A stretch of DNA of 64,000 nucleotides from Rhodococcus sp. W8901 (GTDB lineage: Bacteria; Actinomycetota; Actinomycetes; Mycobacteriales; Mycobacteriaceae), in assembly GCF_013348805.1 (NCBI RefSeq), contig NZ_CP054690.1, positions 1,302,001 through 1,366,000 of the forward strand, in the 5' to 3' direction. Both the position numbers and the translations under genes were made by a program. This document shows, piece after piece, positions 10,536 to 18,461 of the stretch (positions are counted from its first letter, which is position 1; each line of letters begins with the position of its first letter). The notes beneath the pieces are model-generated. The model saw nothing but the letters and a program-made list of their open reading frames with translations. It was not told the origin of the DNA and ran no database searches.

Positions 10536-11165
10536 TTGCTGCCGCGATCAGTCACACCCCTCGGGGTGTCCGTCCTCGCGCTCCTGTTCGAGCGGCCCAT
10601 GCATCCGTACGAGATGTACCAACTCCTCGTCACCCGCCGGAAGGACCGGATCGTCAAGGTCCGGCCGGGCTCGCTGTACCACGCCGTCGACCGTCTCGAG
10701 CGCGACGGATTGGTGGCGGTGGTGGGTACCGATAGGCAGGGCAACCGCCCCGAGCGGACCACCTACGAGATCACCCCGGCCGGACGTGCCGCGGTCCGTG
10801 AGCGCGTGGCCGAGATGGTGGAAGTCCCGGCCTCCGAGTACCCGCAGTTCACCCTCGGCCTGGCCGAGTTGCACAACCTCGGATCGGCTGAGGCCCTCGC
10901 GCTGCTCGAACGCCGGATCGCCGCGCTGGCAACCGAGATCGAGGAGCTCGATGCTTTCGCCGAGGCTGCTCGGGGGCGCGAGGTTCCCGACCTGTTCACC
11001 ATCCCGTTCTCGTACACCCGGGCCATGGCACAGGCCGAACTCGACTGGCTGCGCGCGTTCGCGGCCCGGGTCCACAGCGGTGAGATCCCCTGGGTGACCG
11101 ACGAACACCTCGAAATCTTGAAACGTGCGGACCAGAAACTCGCAGATCAGAAGGGCAACCAATGA
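10536..11165 (+). CDS. PadR family transcriptional regulator
   Basis: 209-residue PadR repressor. The winged helix is clear: LGVSVLALLFERPMHPYEMYQLLVTRRKDRIVKVRPGSLYHAVDRLERDGLV (residues about 9-62), followed by the wing TTYEITPAGRAAV and a helical C-terminal dimerisation domain. TTG at 10536 is the best start: AGGA is very close upstream, and translation coincides with the family N-terminus. The stop overlaps the start of the efflux gene (ATGA). By analogy with other PadR-transporter pairs, it probably represses the pump and itself through the palindrome at 10492-10509, relieved by a toxic ligand. Confidence 0.9.
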   Translation: MLPRSVTPLGVSVLALLFERPMHPYEMYQLLVTRRKDRIVKVRPGSLYHAVDRLERDGLVAVVGTDRQGNRPERTTYEITPAGRAAVRERVAEMVEVPASEYPQFTLGLAELHNLGSAEALALLERRIAALATEIEELDAFAEAARGREVPDLFTIPFSYTRAMAQAELDWLRAFAARVHSGEIPWVTDEHLEILKRADQKLADQKGNQ

Positions 11166-12658
11166 AAACCGAAGTCAAGCCCTGGCCGGCCCTGTGGGCC
11201 CTGTGTCTGGGGTTCTTCATGATCCTGGTCGACAGCACGATCGTCGCGGTCGCCAACCCGGTCATCACCGCCGAACTGGACGCCGACGTCAACGCGGTCA
11301 TCTGGGTGACGAGCGCCTACCTGCTCGCGTACGCGGTGCCGCTGCTGGTGACCGGTCGGCTCGGTGACCGGTTCGGCCCCAAGAACATGTACCTCATCGG
11401 CCTGGTCGTGTTCACCCTCGCGTCCCTGTGGTGCGGCCTGTCCGGCGGCATCGAGATGCTGATCGTCGCCCGCGTCTTCCAGGGCCTCGGCGCGGCGATG
11501 ATGACGCCGCAGACAATGGCCGTCATCACGCGAATCTTCCCGCCGGACAAGCGCGGAGCCGCGATGGGCCTGTGGGGCTCGGTGGCCGGCGTCGCGACTC
11601 TGGTGGGTCCGATCCTCGGTGGAGTCCTCGTCGACAACCTCGGCTGGGAGTGGATCTTCATCGTCAATGTCCCCGTCGGTGTCGTCGCGTTCGTGCTCGC
11701 GTGGCGTCTGGTCCCGGTGTTGCCGACCAGCAACCACAAGTTCGACCTGGTCGGTGTCGCGCTCAGCGCAATCGGCCTGTTCTGCATCGTCTTCGGCCTG
11801 CAGGAGGGCAACTCCTACGACTGGGACGCACGGACCTGGGTGCTGATCGGTGTCGGCGTCGTGGTCATGATCGCGTTCGTGTGGTGGCAGAAGGTCAATC
11901 GCAGCGAACCGCTGGTACCGCTCGCCCTGTTCCGCGATCGGAACTTCTCGGTCGCCAACCTCGGCATCATGACGATGGGCTTCTCCATCACCGCAGTCAT
12001 GTTGCCGTTCATGTACTACGCGCAAAGCGTCACCGGTCTGTCGCCGACACGGTCGGCCCTGCTGATGGCACCGATGGCGATCGTCACCGGCATCCTCGCC
12101 CCGTTCGTCGGACGGCTCGTCGACAAGGCACATCCGCGCTTCATCGCGGGACCGGGCTTCCTGACGTTCGCCCTCGCCACCGCCTGGTTGGCGACGCGAC
12201 TGACCCCGACCACGCCGATCTGGCAGATCCTGGTCCCGATGGCCGTCATCGGTGCGTCCAACGCATTCATCTGGGCTCCGGTCTCCGCGACCGCGACCCG
12301 GAACCTGCCCATGGCGCATGTCGGTGCCGGTTCGGGCGTCTACAACACCACCCGCCAGGTCGGAGCCGTGCTCGGTAGCGCCGCGATGGGCGCGTTGATG
12401 ACGTCGCGGATCACGGCCGAGCTGTCCTCGGTCGGAATCAGCGGCGGTGCCTCGGCAGGGGAGGGCCACTTCATGGGCGGACAGTTGCCCGAGATGGTCC
12501 GCGAACCGTTTGCGACCGCGATGGCGCAGTCGGCGATGCTGCCCGCGGCCGTGCTGATGCTCGGCTTCGCTGTCGTGCTGTTCTTCGTCAATCCGCGCAA
12601 GGGTGAGCCGGTGCGCGAGGTCGTGGCCGACACCGAGTCGGCCGCTACTTCCAGCTGA
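11162..12658 (+). CDS. MFS drug efflux transporter, DHA2 (EmrB/QacA) family
   Basis: 498-residue inner-membrane proton-driven exporter with about 14 hydrophobic segments. DHA2 hallmarks: FFMILVDSTIVAVANPVI in TM1, YLLAYAVPLLVTGRLGDRFGPKNMYLIGL (motif A) between TM2 and TM3, and WIFIVNVPVG in TM5-6. Start ATG overlaps the padR stop by 4 bp, so regulator and pump are translationally coupled. The 3' end overlaps the convergent zapE-like gene by 14 bp. Substrate not predictable. Confidence 0.93.
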   Translation: MKTEVKPWPALWALCLGFFMILVDSTIVAVANPVITAELDADVNAVIWVTSAYLLAYAVPLLVTGRLGDRFGPKNMYLIGLVVFTLASLWCGLSGGIEMLIVARVFQGLGAAMMTPQTMAVITRIFPPDKRGAAMGLWGSVAGVATLVGPILGGVLVDNLGWEWIFIVNVPVGVVAFVLAWRLVPVLPTSNHKFDLVGVALSAIGLFCIVFGLQEGNSYDWDARTWVLIGVGVVVMIAFVWWQKVNRSEPLVPLALFRDRNFSVANLGIMTMGFSITAVMLPFMYYAQSVTGLSPTRSALLMAPMAIVTGILAPFVGRLVDKAHPRFIAGPGFLTFALATAWLATRLTPTTPIWQILVPMAVIGASNAFIWAPVSATATRNLPMAHVGAGSGVYNTTRQVGAVLGSAAMGALMTSRITAELSSVGISGGASAGEGHFMGGQLPEMVREPFATAMAQSAMLPAAVLMLGFAVVLFFVNPRKGEPVREVVADTESAATSS

Positions 12659-13736
12659 CGGATTCGGTCGTCGCTCCGGCCGTCGACGGTGCTTTCGCGC
12701 CGGTGGCGGCCGGAGCCGTCTCTGTGGGCCGCGTCTGCAACTGTCCGAGCCGGCTCAGGATCCGGTCGATGTCGACGGGCAGATGCTCGGCGCCGGCGAG
12801 CGAGTCGACCGTTCGGCCGGCGAGGAACGTCACCACGACGTCGCGGTCGTACAGGACGTCGACGAGATTGGCGAAGCGTTGCGCCGGTTCGCTTCCCGCG
12901 TGCACGAGATCGGGGATGTCGCTGATCACCCAGCGTTCGTGCCGTGCGGTGAGCTCCAGATAGTCCGCCGGCGCGGTGGTGTGGCCGCACAGGTCCGCGA
13001 AGTCGAACCACAGGCAGTGCGCGTCGGCGCGGAGCGCGACGAGCGGGTGCCCACACGGTGACATCGTCCGTCGTTCGGTCGGTTCGGGGCGCTCGAGCCC
13101 GAGTAGAGCGAGTTGCTCAGCGTCTGCAGGGACCACCCAGTGCCCGGCCGCGAATCCGGCGGCGTGGTCCGAGCCGGTGCGATAGTCACGGGGCCCGTCG
13201 ACCGCGACGACGGCCAGAGACCGTTCGATCAACTCGATGGTCGGAACGAAAGCGTCGTGGAACAGCGGATTGGGCATCAGGCGGTGCGGCGGATAGTTCG
13301 ACGTCACCACGAGGGTGACGTCGCGGGCGAGGAGCGCGGGCAGCAGTCGCGCGACGAACGTGGCATCGCCGACGTCGTGGACGTGGAACTCGTCGAAGCA
13401 CAGCACCCGGACGTCACGGAGCAGGTCGTCGAGCGCGGCGTCGAGGTTGTGGCCGCGTCGGCGGATGGCGACGTGGAGGTCACGGAAGAACTCGTGGAAG
13501 TGCACGCGCAGTTTGTGTTCCGTCGGCAGGCCGTCGAAGTACGTGTTCAACAGCCAGCTCTTCCCGCGGCCTACGGGTCCCCACAGGTACACGCTGCGGC
13601 CGTCGGCTGCAAGCAGGTCGGAGATCGCTTGCCGCTGAGCGTGATCGAGTGCGAATCCGCGATCGGCGGCCGCAGTCTCGAACACTGCGGCGGAAACGTG
13701 CAGGGCGGGGAGGGGCGCGCGCCGGAACCATCTCAC
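12645..13736 (-). CDS. zapE: Cell division protein ZapE / AFG1-like ATPase
   Basis: AFG1/ZapE P-loop ATPase of 363 residues. Walker A GPVGRGKS at 53-60 and Walker B VLCFDEFHVHD at 111-121, followed by the sensor segment LVVTSNYPPHRLMPNPLFHD, all typical. In E. coli ZapE acts at the Z-ring; the role in actinobacteria is less clear. I chose GTG 13736 (VRWFRRAPLPALHVSAAVFETAA): the only ATG upstream (13787) would overlap the divergent TetR start. No clear Shine-Dalgarno precedes the GTG and the TetR palindrome lies 8 bp upstream, so a leaderless transcript is possible. The C-terminal 30 residues are Thr/Ala-rich and probably disordered. Confidence 0.85.
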   Translation of the reverse strand: MRWFRRAPLPALHVSAAVFETAAADRGFALDHAQRQAISDLLAADGRSVYLWGPVGRGKSWLLNTYFDGLPTEHKLRVHFHEFFRDLHVAIRRRGHNLDAALDDLLRDVRVLCFDEFHVHDVGDATFVARLLPALLARDVTLVVTSNYPPHRLMPNPLFHDAFVPTIELIERSLAVVAVDGPRDYRTGSDHAAGFAAGHWVVPADAEQLALLGLERPEPTERRTMSPCGHPLVALRADAHCLWFDFADLCGHTTAPADYLELTARHERWVISDIPDLVHAGSEPAQRFANLVDVLYDRDVVVTFLAGRTVDSLAGAEHLPVDIDRILSRLGQLQTRPTETAPAATGAKAPSTAGATTESVSWK

Positions 13737-13743
13737 GGCCGAA

Positions 13744-13761
13744 ACTCTAGCATCGTAGAGT
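13744..13761. promoter_or_regulatory. Palindromic operator between zapE and tetR
   Basis: Perfect inverted repeat ACTCTA-N6-TAGAGT in the 42-bp gap between the divergent zapE-like and tetR starts. Position and symmetry fit the binding site of the adjacent TetR, which would control both genes. Confidence 0.6.
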
Positions 13762-13778
13762 CTGGGAGAATGGGAGAC

Positions 13779-14369
13779 ATGAATCACCGTCCCTCACGCC
13801 GCGAATCGATCTGTGACGCCGCGCTCGAGCTCGCGGCCGAGGGCGGCAACCACGCCGTCACGCACCAGGCGATCGACAGGCGACTCGGGCTCGCGAAGGG
13901 GTCCACGTCGTACTACTTCCGGACCCGTGATGCGCTGGTGGGTGCTGCGGTCCGGCGCCTGTCCGAGCGGTCTCGGCAGGCCTTTGTGGAAGCGCACGCC
14001 GTCGACGTGGACCTGTCGGTCGACAGTGCCGCCGATCTGATTGCCGGCCAGGTCGGTCTCTTGCTGACCGATCGGCGCCGTGACGTCCTGGCGCGCTACG
14101 CGCTCGCCGTCGATGCCGCCGGCGACGAGGAGCTTCGACCTGCACTCGCTGGGTGTCTCTACTCGGTGGAGAAGGCGACGGGGTTGATGGACGCGCTCGG
14201 TGCGAGTGATCCGCGCATGGCGGCGCACGACCTGATCAGCCTGCTGGAGGGGCTGGTGTTCGACGCTCTGTACGGGTCTCGATCGGTGCTCGGCAGCGGA
14301 TCGGCGTTGGGCGCCGATCGACTTCGGTCGACGGTCCGGTTGTGGCTGGCCGCGCTTGCCGAGTCCTGA
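13779..14369 (+). CDS. TetR family transcriptional regulator
   Basis: 196-residue TetR regulator: HTH region SRRESICDAALELAAEGGNHAVTHQAIDRRLGLAKGSTSYYFRTRDALVGAAV at the N-terminus, then an all-helical ligand domain. Two in-frame ATGs (13770 and 13779) each have a GGGAGA-type ribosome site; I use the second. A perfect palindrome lies just upstream (13744-13761), consistent with control of itself and of the divergent zapE-like gene. A hairpin follows at 14379-14417. Ligand unknown. Confidence 0.88.
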   Translation: MNHRPSRRESICDAALELAAEGGNHAVTHQAIDRRLGLAKGSTSYYFRTRDALVGAAVRRLSERSRQAFVEAHAVDVDLSVDSAADLIAGQVGLLLTDRRRDVLARYALAVDAAGDEELRPALAGCLYSVEKATGLMDALGASDPRMAAHDLISLLEGLVFDALYGSRSVLGSGSALGADRLRSTVRLWLAALAES

Positions 14370-14378
14370 AATGCAACC

Positions 14379-14417
14379 CGCTGTAGCCGGCACCCGATTT
14401 GGGCGCCGGTTACAGCG
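14379..14417. terminator. Bidirectional terminator hairpin
   Basis: Inverted repeat CGCTGTAGCCGGC / GCCGGTTACAGCG, 13 bp with one G-T pair, extended by CCC/GGG around a 5-nt loop. It fills the space between the convergent tetR and DUF222 genes. Confidence 0.7.
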
Positions 14418-15737
14418 TCATGCGGCGAGTGGTCCTGCGCGATTGTGCGCCGGGATGGGCTTCTTGTAGGGGTCGACCGAACTCGGTGGGGTGAACCACG
14501 GATGTCGGTCGGGGCCGATCTCGACTTCCCAGTGCGAGTGGTGGAGTAGTCGGTGGTGGTAGCGGCACAGGAGTACGAGGTTGTCGAGGTCGGTGGGTCC
14601 GCCGTCTGCCCAGTGTTCTATATGGTGGCCTTCGCAGTGGGCGGGTGGTTCTCCGCAGCCGGGGAAGGCGCAGCCGTTGTCGCGGGCGGCGAGGGCTCGG
14701 CGTTGTTTCTTCGAGACGGTGCGGGTGGTGCGGCCGAGGTCGAGCGGTACCCCGTCCTTCATGACGATCGGGGTGAGGTCGCAGTCGCAGGCGATGCGGC
14801 GGGCGGTTGCGACGGTGAGCGGCCCCATCCACGGCATCCAGGCGACGTCCTTGTCTCCCACCATGTCCGCGTGATCGGCGGGCGTGCTGCTGCCTGTGTC
14901 GGCGTGGCCGTCAGCGTTCGGCTCGGTGCGTGCGAGGTCGCGTGCGTTCACGTGTAGTGACAGGTGCGGCCGTTCGCCGCCTTCGACAGGAGCTGCGCCG
15001 GAGTTGAGGTAGTGGCGCAGGATGTCGGTGAACGCTTCGGCGCGGCGTTGTCCGGGGGTGCGCATGCCGGCGGGGTCGTCGACCGGGTTCCTCGGCTTGG
15101 TGAGGGCCGATAGCGCGGTGAGGAGCATTTCGCCTGTGACCGAGTCGAAGTCGCCTTTGACGGCGACGCGCCCGTTCAAAGTTTTGGAGGCGTGGAATTC
15201 GTTGCGGTCGGTGTCTTCGCTGGCCGGCAGGTCGTCGGATTCGAAGATGCGCTCGAGTTTGGCGATGGTGCCGCGCAGGGTGTCGGTGGTGGCTGTGGGG
15301 CCGGTGGCGCAGTCGAGCAGCACGTTGCGGCAGGAGTCGAGTGCTTCGGCGGGCATGCCGCGGGGCGGGCGCTCGCAGAACTTCGCAATCAGGCTGGCGT
15401 GGTCGGCGGAGATGCGGCCTCCTTCGAAGGCGTCGGCGATCTCGGGTTGGCGTCGGAGGGCTTTACCGAGGGCGAGGATCCGGGCGGCGGCGGGTACTTC
15501 GAGGAGGGTCGTCGATGCGAGCCAGAGTTTGACGCTGCGGAACCCGAGTGTGTCGAACGAGACTGCGCGCTCGTCGATTTCGGCGACCGCGGCGACGCGG
15601 AGTGTTTCGAGTCGTTCGATCTCGCGGGAGATGTCGACCGCGGCGGCGAGGAGTTCGGATTCGGGGAGTCGGCGCACGTCCTTGACGTGCAGCGGTAAGG
15701 CTGCTGCGCCTGACTCGATGATTCCCCCCGGATTCAT
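14418..15737 (-). CDS. DUF222 / 13E12 repeat family HNH endonuclease-like protein
   Basis: 439-residue protein of the family abundant in mycobacteria and rhodococci (13E12 repeat). The N-terminal DUF222 region is helical (LPESELLAAAVDISREIERLETLRVAAVAEIDERAV). The C-terminal HNH module is complete at about residues 355-395: CAFPGCGEPPAHCEGHHIEHWADGGPTDLDNLVLLCRYHHRLLHH, with two Cys pairs and the His-His catalytic pair. A perfect LexA-box match sits 15 bp upstream of the ATG, so expression should rise on DNA damage. Function is unproven; a nuclease in a mobile or DNA-repair context is likely. The neighbouring IS remnant suggests a plastic site. Confidence 0.9.
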   Translation of the reverse strand: MNPGGIIESGAAALPLHVKDVRRLPESELLAAAVDISREIERLETLRVAAVAEIDERAVSFDTLGFRSVKLWLASTTLLEVPAAARILALGKALRRQPEIADAFEGGRISADHASLIAKFCERPPRGMPAEALDSCRNVLLDCATGPTATTDTLRGTIAKLERIFESDDLPASEDTDRNEFHASKTLNGRVAVKGDFDSVTGEMLLTALSALTKPRNPVDDPAGMRTPGQRRAEAFTDILRHYLNSGAAPVEGGERPHLSLHVNARDLARTEPNADGHADTGSSTPADHADMVGDKDVAWMPWMGPLTVATARRIACDCDLTPIVMKDGVPLDLGRTTRTVSKKQRRALAARDNGCAFPGCGEPPAHCEGHHIEHWADGGPTDLDNLVLLCRYHHRLLHHSHWEVEIGPDRHPWFTPPSSVDPYKKPIPAHNRAGPLAA

Positions 15738-15751
15738 ACTGAAAGTCTAGT

Positions 15752-15767
15752 TCGAACTGATGTTCGA
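15752..15767. promoter_or_regulatory. LexA (SOS) box upstream of DUF222 gene
   Basis: TCGAAC-TGAT-GTTCGA matches the actinobacterial/mycobacterial SOS box TCGAAC-N4-GTTCGA with no mismatch. It lies 14 bp before the DUF222 ATG (15737, minus strand), where LexA would cover the promoter. Several 13E12 genes in M. tuberculosis are known to be LexA-regulated. Confidence 0.82.
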
Positions 15768-15803
15768 GTCAATGGATTTCTCGTGCGTCAGACTTTCTGG
15801 TAG

Positions 15804-16100
15804 GGGCGACAGCGTCTCGGGGAACAGCCATCCGGCTCGGCCGAGCAGCGGAGCACGCTCGAGGAGCGTCGCCTGCGCAGCGAGAACGGGCAGCTGAAGT
15901 TGGCGTTGGCGGAGGCCGACGGTGCAACTGCGGATCTGTCAGCACAGCGCGAAGCTGGTCGATCAGGTCCTTTCCTGGGCCTCGAATCCCTGAGAGAGGC
16001 GTCCGGGCTGTCAGTTTCGAGGTTCGCACCACTCGCGCACATTCCCGAACGCACCTACCGACGCCGCCTCGCCCGCGCATCCCTGGGCCTTAGGATCGCG
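15804..16100 (+). mobile_element. Remnant of an insertion-sequence ORF (HTH/coiled-coil part)
   Basis: This part of the 366-bp gap between DUF222 and the SUKH-like gene reads as a decayed transposase fragment. In one frame it gives a coiled-coil piece (LEERRLRSENGQLKLALAEADG) and then LREASGLSVSRFAPLAHIPERTYRRRLARASLG, which resembles the helix-turn-helix that precedes rve integrase domains in IS3/IS481-like elements. No start with a ribosome site, no DDE domain and no terminal repeats were found. The frame runs on into the next gene, so an automatic caller could fuse the two from TTG 15900. The rest of the gap holds only the LexA box. Confidence 0.5.
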
Positions 16101-16103
16101 TGC

Positions 16104-16523
16104 ATGGCTCTCGGTGCTGAACTGGTCGCACGCATCGAACGCGCGGTGGCCACCTACGGACCCGGGCGGCCCATTCCCTCCGGCGAGCTCCGGAACGGAT
16201 TGAGTGCTCTGGGTCTCGTTCCCGACCCGGACTACGAGGAGTTCGTCGGCCGTTGGGGTGGCTGTTTCGTCGGTGTGCCCGTACACGCGTGGGACAACGC
16301 CTCGATCCTCGGGCGCGAGAGCAGCATCGAGTTGACCACCTGGGCGCGTGAGGCGTACGGAACCGTTGTCGACGGTGTCGTCATCGCCGACGACGGTTCC
16401 GGTAACCCGATCTGGATCGCTGCCGACGGAAGCGTTTGCCTCGTCGATCACGACAACGGTGGCGAAACAGTGGAACTCGCTCCCGATTTTCGAACTCTCC
16501 TCGCCGACAACGTCCACGATTGA
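16104..16523 (+). CDS. SMI1/KNR4 (SUKH)-like domain protein
   Basis: 139-residue protein with SUKH-like features: an N-terminal helix (LVARIERAVATYGPGRPIPSGELRNGLSALG), the motif LVPDPDYEEFVGRWGGCF corresponding to the conserved LPxdYxxFl..GG segment, then beta strands with VVIADDGSGNPIWIAADGSVCLVDHDNGG, and a C-terminal LAPDFRTLLAD helix. SUKH proteins are often immunity proteins against contact-dependent or polymorphic toxins. No toxin gene is adjacent, so it would be an orphan. ATG 16104 is my choice because upstream codons belong to the IS remnant; a fused product from TTG 15900 (207 aa) cannot be excluded. Confidence 0.6.
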   Translation: MALGAELVARIERAVATYGPGRPIPSGELRNGLSALGLVPDPDYEEFVGRWGGCFVGVPVHAWDNASILGRESSIELTTWAREAYGTVVDGVVIADDGSGNPIWIAADGSVCLVDHDNGGETVELAPDFRTLLADNVHD

Positions 16524-16554
16524 CCCGCCGAGGACGAATCGCGGATGCGACCCA

Positions 16555-17034
16555 TCAGTACTGCGATGGCGACGACATCGGGTACTCCTGGCCTTCGAGG
16601 CGGAAGTCTGCGAAATCGAAGCCGGGAACGACGACGCAGCTGACGAGGCCGGCCTCGTCGTCGGCTGGGCGGGCCCGCTGCCATGTGCGTGGCGGCACCA
16701 CGATCTGCGGGCTCTGCCCGGCCGCGATGTCCGGCCCGACGACGTGCGTGGTCACCGCGTCGGGTGTGTCACCGTCGCCGCCCAGCTCGAGGAGGATCGG
16801 GCTACCACGGTGGTACAGCCAGATCTCGCTGCCGCGCACACAGTGCCACGCCGACTGCTGTCCGGGCTCGAGCAGGAACAGGATCGCCGTCCCGGCGGAG
16901 CGTGCGCCGCCGTACATGTTCGGCAGCGCGACGCCCGGTAACTCGATATCGCTGCGCCACGTCTCGCGGTACCAGCCGCCTTCCGGATGGGGAACGAGGT
17001 CGAGCGAGCGTGCCCACGCGGGGAATTCGGTCAC
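16555..17034 (-). CDS. DUF985 cupin domain protein
   Basis: Small cupin of the DUF985 family (YML079w-like): LDLVPHPEGGWYRETWRSDIELP, then AILFLLEPGQQSAWHCVRGSEIWLYHRGSPILLEL and PPRTWQRARPADDEAGLVSCVVVPGFDFADFRL, covering the whole beta barrel. Function of the family is unknown; sugar or small-acid binding has been suggested. Start is uncertain: GTG 17034 gives 159 aa and begins just before the domain. ATG 17103 would give 182 aa but overlaps the divergent DUF1254 start codon within a CATG. Neither has a clear ribosome site. Confidence 0.78.
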   Translation of the reverse strand: MTEFPAWARSLDLVPHPEGGWYRETWRSDIELPGVALPNMYGGARSAGTAILFLLEPGQQSAWHCVRGSEIWLYHRGSPILLELGGDGDTPDAVTTHVVGPDIAAGQSPQIVVPPRTWQRARPADDEAGLVSCVVVPGFDFADFRLEGQEYPMSSPSQY

Positions 17035-17101
17035 CAGACCATGATGAACCCAAAGTTCGCGGATCGCGAGCGAAGGTGCGCCAACGGTGGTGGAATGAGC
17101 C

Positions 17102-18460
17102 ATGACCAATCCGAGCAGCGATTCGGCAGTCAACGTCGAGTCGGCAGTCATGGCGTTCATCTACGGTTTCGCTCCGGTGTTCAACCTGTCCCAAGTGCAA
17201 CGATTCGTGACGACAGGGGTCGGGGCCAACGCGGCGGCCCCGTTCAATTCCTTCAGCCATGCGACGGATCTGGCGGGTCCCGAGGACACCTTCGTCTCGA
17301 TCAACAACGACACCGTCTATTCGATGGCGCAACTCGATCTCGGTGTGGGGCCGCTCCTGCTGGACGTGCCCGACACGGCGGACGCGTACTTCGTCCTCCA
17401 GTTCGTCGATGCGTGGACCAACAACTTCGCGTACATCGGTAAGCGGGCGACCGGAACGCAGGCGGGAACCTACGTACTGGTTCCGCCGGGCTGGCCCGGC
17501 GAACTGCCGGCGGGTGCGACGCCCGTGCACTGCTCGACGCGCATCGTGTCGGTCGTCGGCCGGTGGGCGTGCGACGGACCCGGTGATCTGCCGCGGGTGC
17601 AGAAGCTGCAGGATCAGACTTCACTCAGCGCGATGACGTCCACCGATCCGGAGGGACTGCCGGAGCCGGATCCCGCAGTGCCGGAAGAGCTTCTGTTCTG
17701 GGAGAAGCTGCGGCTGTATCTGCAGGCTTTCCCGCCGGCACCGCGCGACCTGGCGCTGCAGCACGCCTTCGCGTCGCTGGGACTGCTCCAGACGGGACCG
17801 TCGCCCTACGTCGGCGCCGACCCGGCTCTCGCCCAGATCCTGATCGAGGGCGCCGCGCAGGGCCGCGCGAAGGTGGAGGACGCCTTGAAGTCGGGTGCCG
17901 GCGACGCCGTGGTGAACGGCTGGCACCAGACCTTCCACGTCTTCGACTACAACGACGACTTCTTCGAGATCGGGACGATCGACGCGCCGGAATGGCGAAT
18001 CTCGGATCGTGCCAAGGCGATCGGGCTGCGTGCGGCGGCGGCGATGGGTGGGCTGTGGGGTAACCACGGGTACGAGGCTGCCTACAGTCCCATTTACACG
18101 GACTCCGACGGCGACCAGTTGACCGGCGACCACACCTACACGATCACCTTCGCGCCCACCCCGCCGGTGGAGGCGTTCTGGTCGATCACCATGTACAGCA
18201 TGCCGAACTACTACCTGGTGGCGAACCCGTTGGAGCGGTACTCGATCGGTGATCGCACCGACGGCCTCGTCTACGGCGAGGACGGTTCACTCACGGTCAC
18301 CCTGAGCGCGACCGAACCGGCCGACCCGACGGCGCGTGCGAATTGGCTTCCCACACCGACGGGTTCGTTCCGGCCGTTGCTGCGCATGTATATCCCCGAC
18401 GAGGCAGTGCTCGACGGCAGCTACCGGATACCGCCGATCGTGAAGTCCGACCGCGGCTGA
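17102..18460 (+). CDS. DUF1254/DUF1214 domain-containing protein
   Basis: 452-residue protein with N-terminal DUF1254 (AFIYGFAPVFNLSQVQRFVTTG; FNSFSHATDLAGPEDTFVSINNDTVYSMAQLDLGVGPLLLDVPDT) and C-terminal DUF1214 (YTITFAPTPPVEAFWSITMYSMPNYYLVANPLERYSIGDRTDGLVY; LPTPTGSFRPLLRMYIPDEAVLDGSYRIPPI). No signal peptide is evident. The pair of domains is widespread in actinobacteria without an agreed function. ATG 17102 has GGTGG upstream. It ends 1 bp before the convergent flavin monooxygenase gene. Alternative start ATG 17150. Confidence 0.87.
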   Translation: MTNPSSDSAVNVESAVMAFIYGFAPVFNLSQVQRFVTTGVGANAAAPFNSFSHATDLAGPEDTFVSINNDTVYSMAQLDLGVGPLLLDVPDTADAYFVLQFVDAWTNNFAYIGKRATGTQAGTYVLVPPGWPGELPAGATPVHCSTRIVSVVGRWACDGPGDLPRVQKLQDQTSLSAMTSTDPEGLPEPDPAVPEELLFWEKLRLYLQAFPPAPRDLALQHAFASLGLLQTGPSPYVGADPALAQILIEGAAQGRAKVEDALKSGAGDAVVNGWHQTFHVFDYNDDFFEIGTIDAPEWRISDRAKAIGLRAAAAMGGLWGNHGYEAAYSPIYTDSDGDQLTGDHTYTITFAPTPPVEAFWSITMYSMPNYYLVANPLERYSIGDRTDGLVYGEDGSLTVTLSATEPADPTARANWLPTPTGSFRPLLRMYIPDEAVLDGSYRIPPIVKSDRG

Positions 18461-18461
18461 C

